31,788 nucleotides of DNA from Deltaproteobacteria bacterium. Lineage in GTDB: Bacteria > Bdellovibrionota_C > UBA2361 > SZUA-149 > JAITKM01. A program made the position numbers and the translations under genes. Below, one piece after another: positions 15,091 through 23,232 of this stretch (its first letter is position 1; every line of letters begins with the position of its first letter). Location: positions 1 through 31,788 of the forward strand of contig JAITKM010000020.1 of the NCBI GenBank assembly GCA_031278395.1, read 5' to 3'. The notes beneath the pieces were generated by a model. It saw only the letters and a program-made list of their open reading frames with translations. It did no database searches and had not been told where the DNA came from.

Positions 15091-15579
15091 TCATTCCTTA
15101 AAATTTACAAACTGCAATTCTAAGCGAACATTTTCTTTTAATAAAGCAATAACTTCTTGCAAGTCATCTTTTTTAGGACCTGTAACTCGAACTTGATCTT
15201 GCTGAATTTGAGTTTGAATTTTTTTTAAACCGGCATCCTTAATAACTTTAACAATGTTTTTACCTTCATCTTGTGAAATTCCTTGTTTGATTGCAACTTT
15301 TTGGCGCAGAGTCATGCCACTAGCTTTTTCTGGCGCAGCGGAAAAATCCAACGCTTTTAAACCAATGCCGCGCTTAGCAATTTTTTGGCAAAGAATATCT
15401 TTGATAGCAGTTAGTTTCATATTATCATCCGCATGAATTATAATATAATCTTTTTCTAAATCAACCGCGCTTTTACTACCTCTAAAATCATAACGGTTTT
15501 CCAACTCTTTCTTCGTATTGTTCACCCCGTTCAAAATTTCCTGCATGTCTACTTTAGAAACTACATCAAAAGATGGCAT
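15091..15579 (-). CDS. yajQ: YajQ family nucleotide-binding protein
   Basis: 162 residues, the standard size of the UPF0234/YajQ family. Signature: MPSFDVVSKVDMQEILNGVN, ENRYDFRGSK, then LKALDFSAAPEKASGMTLRQ and KQGISQDEGKNIVKVIKDAG (the most conserved stretch), KIQTQIQQDQVRVTGPKKDD. Members have a ferredoxin-like fold and bind nucleic acid; some bind cyclic di-GMP and affect transcription and virulence (XC_3703 of Xanthomonas). It is divergent from nuoCD across 94 bases, which must hold both promoters. The exported-protein gene follows directly. Confidence 0.96.
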   Translation of the reverse strand: MPSFDVVSKVDMQEILNGVNNTKKELENRYDFRGSKSAVDLEKDYIIIHADDNMKLTAIKDILCQKIAKRGIGLKALDFSAAPEKASGMTLRQKVAIKQGISQDEGKNIVKVIKDAGLKKIQTQIQQDQVRVTGPKKDDLQEVIALLKENVRLELQFVNFKE

Positions 15580-15673
15580 AAATACTCCTTAATTAAACTT
15601 AATTATTTTTCCCTAAAAAAAACAGCGCGTGCATATACATTAAAATTAATAATATTGCAAAATTGATTTTTTA

Positions 15674-17386
15674 ATGTTTAATTTCCGCCCCATGAACAAC
15701 CTCAAGGATTTTATAGAAAGAAAATTTGGGCGTAAAATGACACGTCTGCCAGCCCATGCTTGGAGCGTGTATGGCTTATCCTTTCTGCTACACAAAGAAA
15801 ACTCCTTTGAAGTCCTTAAAGAATTAAGTACTAATTACGATTTTCATTTTGATTTTTTAATAGATCTGACAGCTATTGATTGGTTGGACAAATACCCTGA
15901 TCATCGTTTTGAGCTTATCTATCAACTGTTTAGTTTAAAATATGGTCATAGACTGAGCTTAAAAGTCTGGCTACCTAATACTGAAGAGTTAGAAATAGAC
16001 AGTGTCTCGGAAATTTGGAAAAGTGCCTTATGCCTAGAATCTGAAGTCTGGGATATGTATGGAATAAAATTTAAAAATCACCCAGACCTACGCCGAATTT
16101 TATTATACGATGAATTTGAAGGTCATCCGCTCCGCAAAGATTACCCACTAAATAAAAAACAACCACGCCACACAAACGTTACCAGTAGTTTGCAGTCTAG
16201 AGAATTAGATGACGCTCTACATACTCAAACTATGATTCTTAACCTAGGTCCCTCACATCCTGCAACACACGGAACTATTCGCTTACAACTTGAATTAGAT
16301 AGTGAAATAGTGCAACGCTGTGAGGTTGAGCTGGGTTATTTACATCGCGGTTTTGAAAAACAATGTGAAAATGTTAAGTATGCCCAAATTGTTCCATATA
16401 CAGATCGCTTAAATTACGTCTCACCAATCATTAATAATGTCGGCTACTGCTTAGCAGTTGAAAAACTCTTAAATATAGAAGTGCCAATTCGTTGCCAGCA
16501 TATTCGCGTAATCATGAGTGAGCTATCCAGAATTAGCGACCATCTAACCTGTCTTGGCGCCTCGGCCATGGAGCTGGGAGCTTTTACTGTCATGTTATAT
16601 TTGATGCAGGCTAGAGAATATATCTATGATTTATTGGAAAAGGTTACAGGCGCTAGAGTTACTTGTTCCTACAGTGTCATTGGTGGAGTTCAGGCAGACT
16701 TGCCAGATGGATTTAAAAATGACGTAACAGAGTGTTTTAAAAAAGTTAAGAAACTAGTAGCCGACAGTAATAACTTGTTGTTAAGAAATCGCATTTTTAT
16801 TGATCGCATGGAGGATATAGGCATAATTTCTAAAGCTGAAGCCCTGACATATGGGTTAACTGGTCCCATGCTAAGAGCCTGTGGTGTGAATTATGATGTG
16901 CGAAAACAGTTTCCATATTCAAGTTATGAAAAATATGATTTTGAAATTCCGCTTGGCGAAAAAGGAGATAATCTTGATCGTTTTTTAATCCGGCTCAATG
17001 AGATTGAGCAGTCAATGAAAATTGTAGAGCAAGGTTTTGATAGATTACGACCCGGTGCCATAACTGTGGCTGATAATAAAATAGTTATGCTGCCCAAAGC
17101 GGAGGTATATAATTCAATTGAAGGACTAATCAGTCAGTTTGGTCTAGTGGTTGGCGGAATTAAACCGCCGGCTGGTGAAGTATATTTCCCAGTTGAGGGG
17201 GGTAATGGCGAATTAGGATTTTATATAGTTTCGGATGGCACAGCCCAGCCGTATAAAATACATGTTCGTCCGCCATGCTTTGTTAATATAGGAATTTTTG
17301 GGCGTTTAGTTGAAGGACATTCGGTGGCTGATGTGGTGGCAATGTTTGGTATGCTAAATATGATTGGTGGTGAGTGTGATAGGTAA
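15674..17386 (+). CDS. nuoCD: NADH-quinone oxidoreductase subunits C/D, fused
   Basis: The connecting (Q) module of complex I, with NuoC (30 kDa, residues 1-165) and NuoD (49 kDa, residues 185-570) in one chain. NuoC signature: ESEVWDMYGIKFKNHPDLRRILL, given in parts ESEVWDMYGIKF and NHPDLRRILL, then FEGHPLRKDYPL. NuoD signature: LNLGPSHPATHGTIRLQLEL split as LNLGPSHPATHG and TIRLQLEL, VELGYLHRGFEK, YTDRLNYVSP, IRVIMSELSRISDHL, and the C-terminal GMLNMIGGECDR. The His/Tyr-type quinone pocket is present (PSHPATHG; YTDRLNY). No ribosome-binding site is obvious at ATG 15674 or at the next ATG, 15692. First gene of the nuoCD-E-F-G unit. nuoA/nuoB are not adjacent. Confidence 0.96.
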   Translation: MFNFRPMNNLKDFIERKFGRKMTRLPAHAWSVYGLSFLLHKENSFEVLKELSTNYDFHFDFLIDLTAIDWLDKYPDHRFELIYQLFSLKYGHRLSLKVWLPNTEELEIDSVSEIWKSALCLESEVWDMYGIKFKNHPDLRRILLYDEFEGHPLRKDYPLNKKQPRHTNVTSSLQSRELDDALHTQTMILNLGPSHPATHGTIRLQLELDSEIVQRCEVELGYLHRGFEKQCENVKYAQIVPYTDRLNYVSPIINNVGYCLAVEKLLNIEVPIRCQHIRVIMSELSRISDHLTCLGASAMELGAFTVMLYLMQAREYIYDLLEKVTGARVTCSYSVIGGVQADLPDGFKNDVTECFKKVKKLVADSNNLLLRNRIFIDRMEDIGIISKAEALTYGLTGPMLRACGVNYDVRKQFPYSSYEKYDFEIPLGEKGDNLDRFLIRLNEIEQSMKIVEQGFDRLRPGAITVADNKIVMLPKAEVYNSIEGLISQFGLVVGGIKPPAGEVYFPVEGGNGELGFYIVSDGTAQPYKIHVRPPCFVNIGIFGRLVEGHSVADVVAMFGMLNMIGGECDR

Positions 17387-17406
17387 TCTCTTGAGAGCGG
17401 GAGATT
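17385..17406 (+). promoter_or_regulatory. Hairpin with T-run between nuoCD and nuoE
   Basis: AATCTC (17385-17390) and GAGATT (17401-17406) pair around a 10-base loop and are followed by TTT. It starts on the nuoCD stop codon. The stem is short, so it may be a weak terminator that lowers nuoE-G expression relative to nuoCD, or simply an mRNA-processing structure. Confidence 0.35.
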
Positions 17407-17434
17407 TTTAGAGGTTACAGTTAAAGATTAAAAT

Positions 17435-17971
17435 ATGATTTCAGAACAAATTTCAGAACAAACAGAAAAAAAACTTAAAGAAATAATTGCTCAATATCCA
17501 GACCCTAAGTCCACAGTGATAGCAGCATTATATTTGGTGCAAGAAGAAAAAGGCTATCTTAGCAATGAAGCTATGTTGTGGGTGGCAGAAAAGTTAGACC
17601 TGCCGGCAGTGCGGGTTAAAGAAGTTGCTACTTTTTACAGCATGTTCCGTCAGCAAGCAGTCGGTAAATATCATATTCAACTTTGTCGCACCTTAAGTTG
17701 TATGGTTACGGGTTCCAAAGCCTTACTTGAAAAAATAAAAACTAGGTTAAAACTAAGACCACACGAGGTTTCAGCAGATGGTATGTGGAGCTATGAAGAA
17801 GTTGAGTGTTTAGGCAGTTGTGGCAGCGGTCCTGCTATGTTAATTAATGATACTTTATTTGAACATCTCACCCCAGAAAAGCTCAATAATATTATCAACA
17901 GAATTGAGGCAGAACAGCCTGATTTAAGTTATTCAACGCTTAAAGAAACGCTGGGGCAAGGTTTGAAATGA
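17435..17971 (+). CDS. nuoE: NADH-quinone oxidoreductase subunit E
   Basis: The 24 kDa subunit of the NADH-input module; it holds the N1a [2Fe-2S] cluster. It has 178 residues. Cluster ligands are visible as CRTLSC and ECLGSC, with thioredoxin-fold spacing between. The helical N-terminus includes YPDPKSTVIAALYLVQEEKG and PAVRVKEVATFYSMF. It overlaps nuoF by four bases (ATGA), so translation is coupled. It has one residue change from the common ECLGxCxxAP motif (CGSGPA), within family variation. Confidence 0.96.
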   Translation: MISEQISEQTEKKLKEIIAQYPDPKSTVIAALYLVQEEKGYLSNEAMLWVAEKLDLPAVRVKEVATFYSMFRQQAVGKYHIQLCRTLSCMVTGSKALLEKIKTRLKLRPHEVSADGMWSYEEVECLGSCGSGPAMLINDTLFEHLTPEKLNNIINRIEAEQPDLSYSTLKETLGQGLK

Positions 17972-19227
17972 AAATCTTAACTACGAATATTAAACTTTCA
18001 AATCAATCAGACATTCATATTTATGAAAGTCGTGGCGGCTATAAGTCAGCTGCCAAAGCCATGAACTTGCCCGCTGAGACAATTGTCGAAGAGGTTAAAG
18101 CGTCAGGTTTGCGTGGACGCGGTGGAGCAGGTTTCCCAACTGGAATCAAGTGGGGGTTTGTGCCTAAGAACCAAGATTTGCCAACTTACCTAGTTATGAA
18201 TGCGGATGAAAGCGAGCCAGGGACCTTTAAGGATAAGTTATTGCTGGAACAAGATCCACATCTTTGTTTAGAAGGTCTAATTATTGCAGCTAAAGCCTTA
18301 AACGTTCATCTGGCAATAATTTATATCCGCGGCGAATATGCTTACGGCGCAACTGTCATGCAAAAGGCTATTAAACAGGCGTATCTCGCAGGTTATTTAG
18401 GTGAAAAAATTTTTAAATCTAAATATGCGTTGGATGTAATTTTACATCGAGGCGCTGGAGCGTATATTTGTGGTGAAGAAACAGCACTGTTAAATTCAAT
18501 TGAAGGTAAACGAGGACAACCTCGTTTAAAGCCTCCGTTTCCTGCAGTTAGTGGTTTGTATGGCTGTCCAACTATTATAAATAATGTTGAGACTTTGGCG
18601 AATCTGCCTTGGATTATCGAACATAGCGGCAGCTCCTATGCTAAAATAGGAACTGCGAAATCTACCGGCACAAAACTCATTTCTGTATCGGGTAATGTCA
18701 GTCAGCCCGGAGTTTATGAAGTAGAATTGGGTTATCCAGTTTTAGATTTTATCCAAAACGAATGTAGGGGAATAGCTAATGGGAAAAAATTAAAAGCAGT
18801 TATACCCGGCGGTTCATCAGTAGCTGTTTTACGAGCTGATGAATTAAATAATCTTAAGCTGGATTATGAATCATTGCTTGCTGCAGGCAGTATGCTTGGT
18901 TCTGGAGGCATGATAGTTTTGGATGAAACTATAGATATGGTTGAAGTGTGTGCAAATTTGCAAAATTTTTACGCATATGAATCTTGTGGACAATGCACAC
19001 CTTGTCGTGAAGGCGGACATTGGGTTGAAAAATTATGCAGAAAACTTGTCAATGGGACTGGAACTAGAAAAGATTTAGATTTAGTACAAAGTGTTTGTTC
19101 TGGGATTGCTGGTAAAACAATTTGCCCCTTTGGCGATGCTTTAGTCAGTCCTACCTTGAGTTTTATAAAAAAATTCCCAGAAGAATTTGAAAAGAAGATT
19201 TTTAGAATAAAAACATATGTCAGGTAA
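17968..19227 (+). CDS. nuoF: NADH-quinone oxidoreductase subunit F
   Basis: The 51 kDa subunit that takes hydride from NADH onto FMN and passes electrons to cluster N3. It has 419 residues, the usual length. FMN/NADH site: GLRGRGGAGFPTGIKWGF and MNADESEPGTFKDK, with RGAGAYICGEETALLNSIEG. An SLBB domain follows (AVIPGGSSVAVL). The C-terminal cluster ligands are SCGQCTPCREG and, after about 40 residues, TICPFGDA. It overlaps nuoE by four bases and nuoG by eleven. Confidence 0.97.
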   Translation: MKILTTNIKLSNQSDIHIYESRGGYKSAAKAMNLPAETIVEEVKASGLRGRGGAGFPTGIKWGFVPKNQDLPTYLVMNADESEPGTFKDKLLLEQDPHLCLEGLIIAAKALNVHLAIIYIRGEYAYGATVMQKAIKQAYLAGYLGEKIFKSKYALDVILHRGAGAYICGEETALLNSIEGKRGQPRLKPPFPAVSGLYGCPTIINNVETLANLPWIIEHSGSSYAKIGTAKSTGTKLISVSGNVSQPGVYEVELGYPVLDFIQNECRGIANGKKLKAVIPGGSSVAVLRADELNNLKLDYESLLAAGSMLGSGGMIVLDETIDMVEVCANLQNFYAYESCGQCTPCREGGHWVEKLCRKLVNGTGTRKDLDLVQSVCSGIAGKTICPFGDALVSPTLSFIKKFPEEFEKKIFRIKTYVR

Positions 19228-20905
19228 TTTTATAAAAGATAGTTCAAAAGAGGATTTTCCAACTGTTCAAAATCCTAGCGCACCCAAGGTAGCGAGCGAA
19301 AATAATGCTGGAATTGAGAGTCTGCGAGCTACGATCAAGGTTATGGTTGATGGGCTTGAGGTGGCAGTTCCTAAAGGCGAAACTGTGTTGTGGGCTTTAA
19401 AACAAGTGGGAATTGAAATACCGCATTTTTGTTATCATCACGAGTTAAGCGTAGCTGGTAATTGTCGAATGTGCCAAGTTAAGCTTGCTGGAGTGCCAAA
19501 ATTAGTGTTGGCTTGTTGCACGCCAGTTAGTGAGGGGATGAAAATTTCGACCCATAAAACTTCACCAGAAGTTGCTGATGCTCAACGTGAAACTTTAGAA
19601 TTTTTGCTAATTAACCATCCTTTGGATTGCACAATTTGTGACCAAGCAGGGCAGTGCAAATTACAAGATTATTATTTACAATTTAGTTCTGAGCTGTCGC
19701 GTTTTAGCGAAAGGCGAGAAGTAGGTGTGAAAGCCGAAGTTTTAGGTGAGGAAGTTATTTATGATAGTGAGCGTTGTGTTAATTGCACGAGATGTGTCAG
19801 GTTCTGTAATGAAATAACAAAAACTTCAGAATTAGGAGTATTTAATCGCGGAGATAAAGCAGTAATTGGAATTTTTCCAAGCCATCCGCTGAACAATCCT
19901 TTTTCTGGAGTAGTTTGTGATTTATGTCCAGTAGGAGCATTGACGCATCGTCGTTGGCGTTTTAATAGTCGGAGTTGGCAGACGCAGCAGGTTAAAACAG
20001 TTTGTCCTGGTTGTGCGACTGGTTGTGTGGTGAGTGTTGCGTTAAAAGATAATAAGATTGTTTCTGTGAGGGGAGTAGAGACTGAGTCTGACAGCAATCA
20101 TAGTTTTTTGTGTAATGAGGGACGCTATGGTTTTTCAAGATTTCAGCCCGTGGAACGTTTAACAATGCCGATGATTAAAGAAATCCTTAATTATGAAATG
20201 CTGGGGTTAGAAAGATTAAAAAGCAAACTATCCAAGTTAAGACAAACTTATCAAGGTGAAAATGCGATGTTTATTTCTCCGTTTTTAACTTTGGAAGAAT
20301 TAGAGGTGGTTTTAGCTTTTGCTAGGGATGTTTTGGGTCTTGAGCCAGCCAGTGATAATTTGGTTTTGACGCCGCATGCTAGAAAATTAACAGAGTTAGA
20401 ACAAATTTTAATTTCTCCGAATTATGCGCCTAATCTTAAGGCGGCTGAGATTTTTGGGCTAATTAAAAAGGGGCAAAATATAACTTGGCTGCTGGAACAA
20501 CGCTATCAAGCTTTACTGAGAAAGGTGCGGAATAAGAAAATTTCCAAATTGGTGGTGGTTGGTGATTATGCGGTTTGTAGTAAAGATATAGATAGTGAAT
20601 TAGTAGCTGGGACTTTATTTGCTGAGGTGAGTGTTCAGACAAGTGCACGTCCAGTGCAGGCAAAAAATATTTCTACTCCGCCATCTGTTAGGCAATTTCC
20701 ACCATCTGCTGGACAATTGAATTTTGGGGCTTTGCATCTTGGCACCAGAGCTTTTTGTGAAATTGTGTTGCCGTCAAGAACTGTGCTGGAAAAAACCGGT
20801 ACGCTAATTAATATAGTTGGTGTAGAGCACAAATTACTTCCGTTATTTACTCCTCCAGCTGGCTGTTTAGATGACAGCGAGTGGTTAAGTTATATAAAAA
20901 ATTAA
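19217..20905 (+). CDS. nuoG: NADH-quinone oxidoreductase subunit G, short form
   Basis: The 75 kDa subunit carrying the electron wire. The N-terminal [2Fe-2S] domain has CYHHELSVAGNCRMC and a later CC pair. The N5 motif with its His ligand is HPLDCTICDQAGQC, and the N4 set is CVNCTRCVRFC with CDLCPVG. A fourth Cys group (CPGCATGC) opens the molybdopterin-like domain. At 562 residues it is short: many NuoG proteins run to 670-900. The C-terminal half of the molybdopterin-like domain is reduced, and the last part (from about residue 470) is low in conserved motifs. The first 35 residues are an extra Ser/Asn-rich stretch. Last gene of the unit. Confidence 0.94.
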   Translation: MSGNFIKDSSKEDFPTVQNPSAPKVASENNAGIESLRATIKVMVDGLEVAVPKGETVLWALKQVGIEIPHFCYHHELSVAGNCRMCQVKLAGVPKLVLACCTPVSEGMKISTHKTSPEVADAQRETLEFLLINHPLDCTICDQAGQCKLQDYYLQFSSELSRFSERREVGVKAEVLGEEVIYDSERCVNCTRCVRFCNEITKTSELGVFNRGDKAVIGIFPSHPLNNPFSGVVCDLCPVGALTHRRWRFNSRSWQTQQVKTVCPGCATGCVVSVALKDNKIVSVRGVETESDSNHSFLCNEGRYGFSRFQPVERLTMPMIKEILNYEMLGLERLKSKLSKLRQTYQGENAMFISPFLTLEELEVVLAFARDVLGLEPASDNLVLTPHARKLTELEQILISPNYAPNLKAAEIFGLIKKGQNITWLLEQRYQALLRKVRNKKISKLVVVGDYAVCSKDIDSELVAGTLFAEVSVQTSARPVQAKNISTPPSVRQFPPSAGQLNFGALHLGTRAFCEIVLPSRTVLEKTGTLINIVGVEHKLLPLFTPPAGCLDDSEWLSYIKN

Positions 20906-20941
20906 AATTTTCTTTTTTCTGAATTTTTTGATGCAGGATTA

Positions 20942-20974
20942 CTTGTGCACCAGCCAGGGGAAGGGGAGCACAAG
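20942..20974. terminator. Possible terminator between nuoG and the converging small gene
   Basis: CTTGTGC (20942-20948) and GCACAAG (20968-20974) pair around a G-rich 19-base loop. It sits in the 85-base convergent gap. The T-rich tail is poor on both strands, so it may be a weak two-way terminator. Confidence 0.35.
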
Positions 20975-20990
20975 AAGGTTATGGGTGATT

Positions 20991-21302
20991 TTATTTACTT
21001 TGTAGCATTCTAAAAATACTTGTGGTTAATTTATTGATTTTTTCAAAATCTTCGGCAGTCGAGATTTTACCTGTTTTTAAGATATTATTTTCATTTTTGA
21101 GCATCGAATCTGGATTAACACCTTGAGCAACAACTTTGAGAACATTAAATTTATCACTTGCAATATTTCTCTTTGCCCTTTGATTAGTAATTTGTGCTTC
21201 TACTTGTTGTTTAATTTGTAATTTTCTAAGTTCGTCATCGACTTGCTCAAGATTGCCTTTTTTCTTAACTTTATCTTGTTTTGGATCAAAATGAATTGCC
21301 AT
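20991..21302 (-). CDS. Small charged helical protein of unknown function (103 aa)
   Basis: 103 residues, very rich in Lys, Gln, Glu and Asp, beginning MAIHFDPKQDKVKKKGNLEQ. The stretch VDDELRKLQIKQQVEAQITN should form a coiled coil. No cysteines, no membrane segment, no known motif. It starts at ATG 21302 and converges on nuoG. The composition looks coding and soluble; it may be a structural or partner-binding protein. I do not recognise it. Confidence 0.65.
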   Translation of the reverse strand: MAIHFDPKQDKVKKKGNLEQVDDELRKLQIKQQVEAQITNQRAKRNIASDKFNVLKVVAQGVNPDSMLKNENNILKTGKISTAEDFEKINKLTTSIFRMLQSK

Positions 21303-21660
21303 AAAATTAAATATAATTTGCGTTTATAAAAAATAACATACTCAATTGTTATACTCTATATTTATACTGTCAGCTAACAATTATGTGACCAAACTAGAAA
21401 AAATTTTTTAAAAAAACATAAAATGCATAATAAAAATAATATGTTATATGGTAATTCTTTGGATTTTTCTCTTTTTTTAGAGCATGAATATTTTATTTTT
21501 ATTAAAAATATGTCACATATTTACATGAATTAAGCATAAGTCAATCTGAGTTCTCTCAATAATATTTGCAGATTTTTAAATCTTATAATTTTCATTTTAA
21601 GTTTTTGATTAGGCAATAAAATCGCAGAAACTCAAAAAATATATATCCGAGTAGATGTGA
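21303..21660. other. AT-rich gap left of the structured RNA region
   Basis: No supported gene. It contains the single motif ACTAGAAAAA at 21393-21402 beside a run AATTTTTTAAAAAAA, and long A/T tracts. A 36-codon open frame (21423-21533) has no ribosome-binding site. The right end leads into the terminator at 21661. The rest holds nothing I can name. Confidence 0.5.
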
Positions 21661-21701
21661 AAAAATCCTATCACAAAAGCAAAAAACTTTTGTGATAGGA
21701 T
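21661..21701 (-). terminator. Strong Rho-independent terminator on the minus strand
   Basis: A perfect 15-base stem, ATCCTATCACAAAAG (21665-21679) with CTTTTGTGATAGGAT (21687-21701), and a 7-base loop. On the minus strand it is followed directly by TTTTT, so it ends a transcript coming from the right. There is no minus-strand protein gene just upstream in that direction; the next one is beyond 23232. It therefore most likely ends a short RNA made from the structured region 21727-21865, or an antisense transcript of the orphan gene. Confidence 0.8.
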
Positions 21702-21726
21702 GCTAATTTTAAGGTTTTACTTTGAA

Positions 21727-21840
21727 GTGTTATTCTGTCTCTCGACCTGTGTTGGCGAGTAATAAGTTAATGTACGGCCCATTATGAGTCGGGGTGTCTG
21801 AAACTGAGACACTGTTCATAATATATACAGAACTTAACAC
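21727..21840 (-). ncRNA. Candidate structured RNA with a closed multi-branch fold
   Basis: Four nested pairings can be read by eye. The closing stem is GTGTT+TTCTGT (21727-21731, 21733-21738) with ACAGAA+AACAC (21827-21832, 21836-21840). Hairpin A is CTCG-A-CC / GGCGAG (21741-21759). Stem B is ATTATGA (21781-21787) with TCATAAT (21816-21822). Inside it is hairpin C, GTGTCT / AGACAC (21794-21812). A further perfect 8-base hairpin, TTAAGATT-GCGT-AATCTTAA (21846-21865), sits outside. The minus strand is favoured because a strong terminator follows on that strand. On the plus strand it would be a 5' leader of the gene at 21919, possibly a riboswitch-like element. It matches no RNA family I know. 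Covariation is needed to prove the fold. Confidence 0.5.
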
Positions 21841-21918
21841 TAAATTTAAGATTGCGTAATCTTAATGTTAGGTTTTGTAAAAATTAAACCCCCTTTGAAA
21901 AAAGGAAAGGAATCTAAA

Positions 21919-23004
21919 ATGAGAGACTATTTCTTAACGACGGAACTGACAAAAAGTCATCTGCCAATAGTAGACCAACTTATAGACAAACTTGACAAAA
22001 GTAATATGACTTTCGAAGTCCTTTTGGGTGGGTTTGGTCGGGGTTGGTATAACATTTTGAAGGAATTTTCGAAGAAATTTTCGTATGATGGATATGATCC
22101 TGAAAAAATAAGGAAGATTGTGGAGGATCTAGGCTGTCCTTCTATTGTTCCTTTACGTGCAAAGGTTCCACTCTATATGATTAGAGAGAGATTCCCAAAA
22201 TCGAAGATCAATTTTATCGATATTGAAACTGATAAAAAAGAAATTGAAGATAGGATTGATAGATGCGATTGTTTGGTAGTCATTATCGGCAGTGATGTTG
22301 ATGAATTTTCCAAGGAACTTTACAATAAGGGACTATATGAGTGTATTAGCAATAATACAAGTAGCCTATATCTCGGTATAGGTGGTGGAATGAAAATAGT
22401 TGGATATAGATGTAGGAAAGAAGAGAGTGTGTATATGCATAAAAAGTGGGAAAAGTTTTATGGAAAGATATTGAAAAATATCTTTCTTGAAGACAAGAAA
22501 GAGTTTTATTTGAGCGAGACCGAGAAGGCGCCCAAGGATGTTGAAACGATTGCGTTAGGAAAAGACAATGCAATTGTCTTAACAAAACCCTTTAATGGGT
22601 GTACAATAAGGTCTCTGTTAAACTCAGCCGGGTTATTTAAAAGAAGTGTCGTGCATAATCAATGTATCGTCATATTAGATAACGATATTAATTCGTTAGA
22701 TGTAAATCTACATTTTAAGCATTATCTGAGCACGTTCAATAATAAAAAGAAAATTTCCGATTATGATTGTATACCAAAAAGAATCAAGAACGACATTTTT
22801 TTCTTTTACTATAAACTACTATCTACTATTATCGTCTACAGAGATAATAGTGAAGATAATAGTAAGAAAAAGAGGGATGAGATCACTTCTAAGATTAGAA
22901 GTGATTTAAGTTCTAACATTGAACAAGTAAGCATAAAAGTAGTTGGCGATGGAGGTTTCCTCTTTGCCAATAACAAAGGAATCACCTTTGAGAAGATATT
23001 CTAG
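21919..23004 (+). CDS. Orphan protein of unknown function (361 aa)
   Basis: I chose ATG 21919 because it has a strong ribosome-binding site (GGAAAGGA, about 7 bases upstream); an in-frame ATG at 21865 lacks one. No known family is recognised. The protein is mixed alpha/beta, Lys- and Asp-rich, without signal peptide or membrane segment. Residues 32-50 (FEVLLGGFGRGWYNILKEF) and 114-162 (RCDCLVVIIGSDVDEF, then SSLYLGIGGGMKIVG) look like strand-glycine-turn-helix units of a Rossmann-like or nucleotide-binding fold. The C-terminal third holds a Lys/Asp-rich linker (DNSEDNSKKKRDEIT) and a beta segment VVGDGGFLFANNKGITF. It is a single-gene unit, with a structured leader upstream and a strong terminator after. 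It looks like accessory DNA inserted next to conserved genes. Confidence 0.8.
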   Translation: MRDYFLTTELTKSHLPIVDQLIDKLDKSNMTFEVLLGGFGRGWYNILKEFSKKFSYDGYDPEKIRKIVEDLGCPSIVPLRAKVPLYMIRERFPKSKINFIDIETDKKEIEDRIDRCDCLVVIIGSDVDEFSKELYNKGLYECISNNTSSLYLGIGGGMKIVGYRCRKEESVYMHKKWEKFYGKILKNIFLEDKKEFYLSETEKAPKDVETIALGKDNAIVLTKPFNGCTIRSLLNSAGLFKRSVVHNQCIVILDNDINSLDVNLHFKHYLSTFNNKKKISDYDCIPKRIKNDIFFFYYKLLSTIIVYRDNSEDNSKKKRDEITSKIRSDLSSNIEQVSIKVVGDGGFLFANNKGITFEKIF

Positions 23005-23026
23005 CCTTCTGTGGGTTTTTCATAGA

Positions 23027-23070
23027 AATAACAGTTATCAAACTTCGTTTTGATAACTGTTATTCTTTAT
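23027..23070 (+). terminator. Strong Rho-independent terminator after the orphan gene
   Basis: A perfect 16-base stem, AATAACAGTTATCAAA (23027-23042) with TTTGATAACTGTTATT (23049-23064), a 6-base loop CTTCGT, then CTTTATTTTTT. It starts 22 bases after the stop codon of the 361-residue protein. Confidence 0.92.
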
Positions 23071-23232
23071 TTTTTAAATTAGCATTCCTGTCATAAATTT
23101 ATGTCTTTTCTCATCACACAAAGTATTCTGAGCTATTCTATCTGATACGGTGTTGTTGATTTTCTACCAGTATATTACAACGCATCAATATACGACTTTT
23201 TTGAATTTTCTGGTGAGTTTATATTTGGGGAA

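Noticed and set aside
21423-21533. A 36-codon open frame in the gap before the structured RNA
   Set aside because: No ribosome-binding site and no recognisable features; expected by chance in AT-rich DNA.
21865-21918. Earlier start for the orphan protein
   Set aside because: The ATG at 21865 has no ribosome-binding site and lies against a hairpin, whereas ATG 21919 follows GGAAAGGA.
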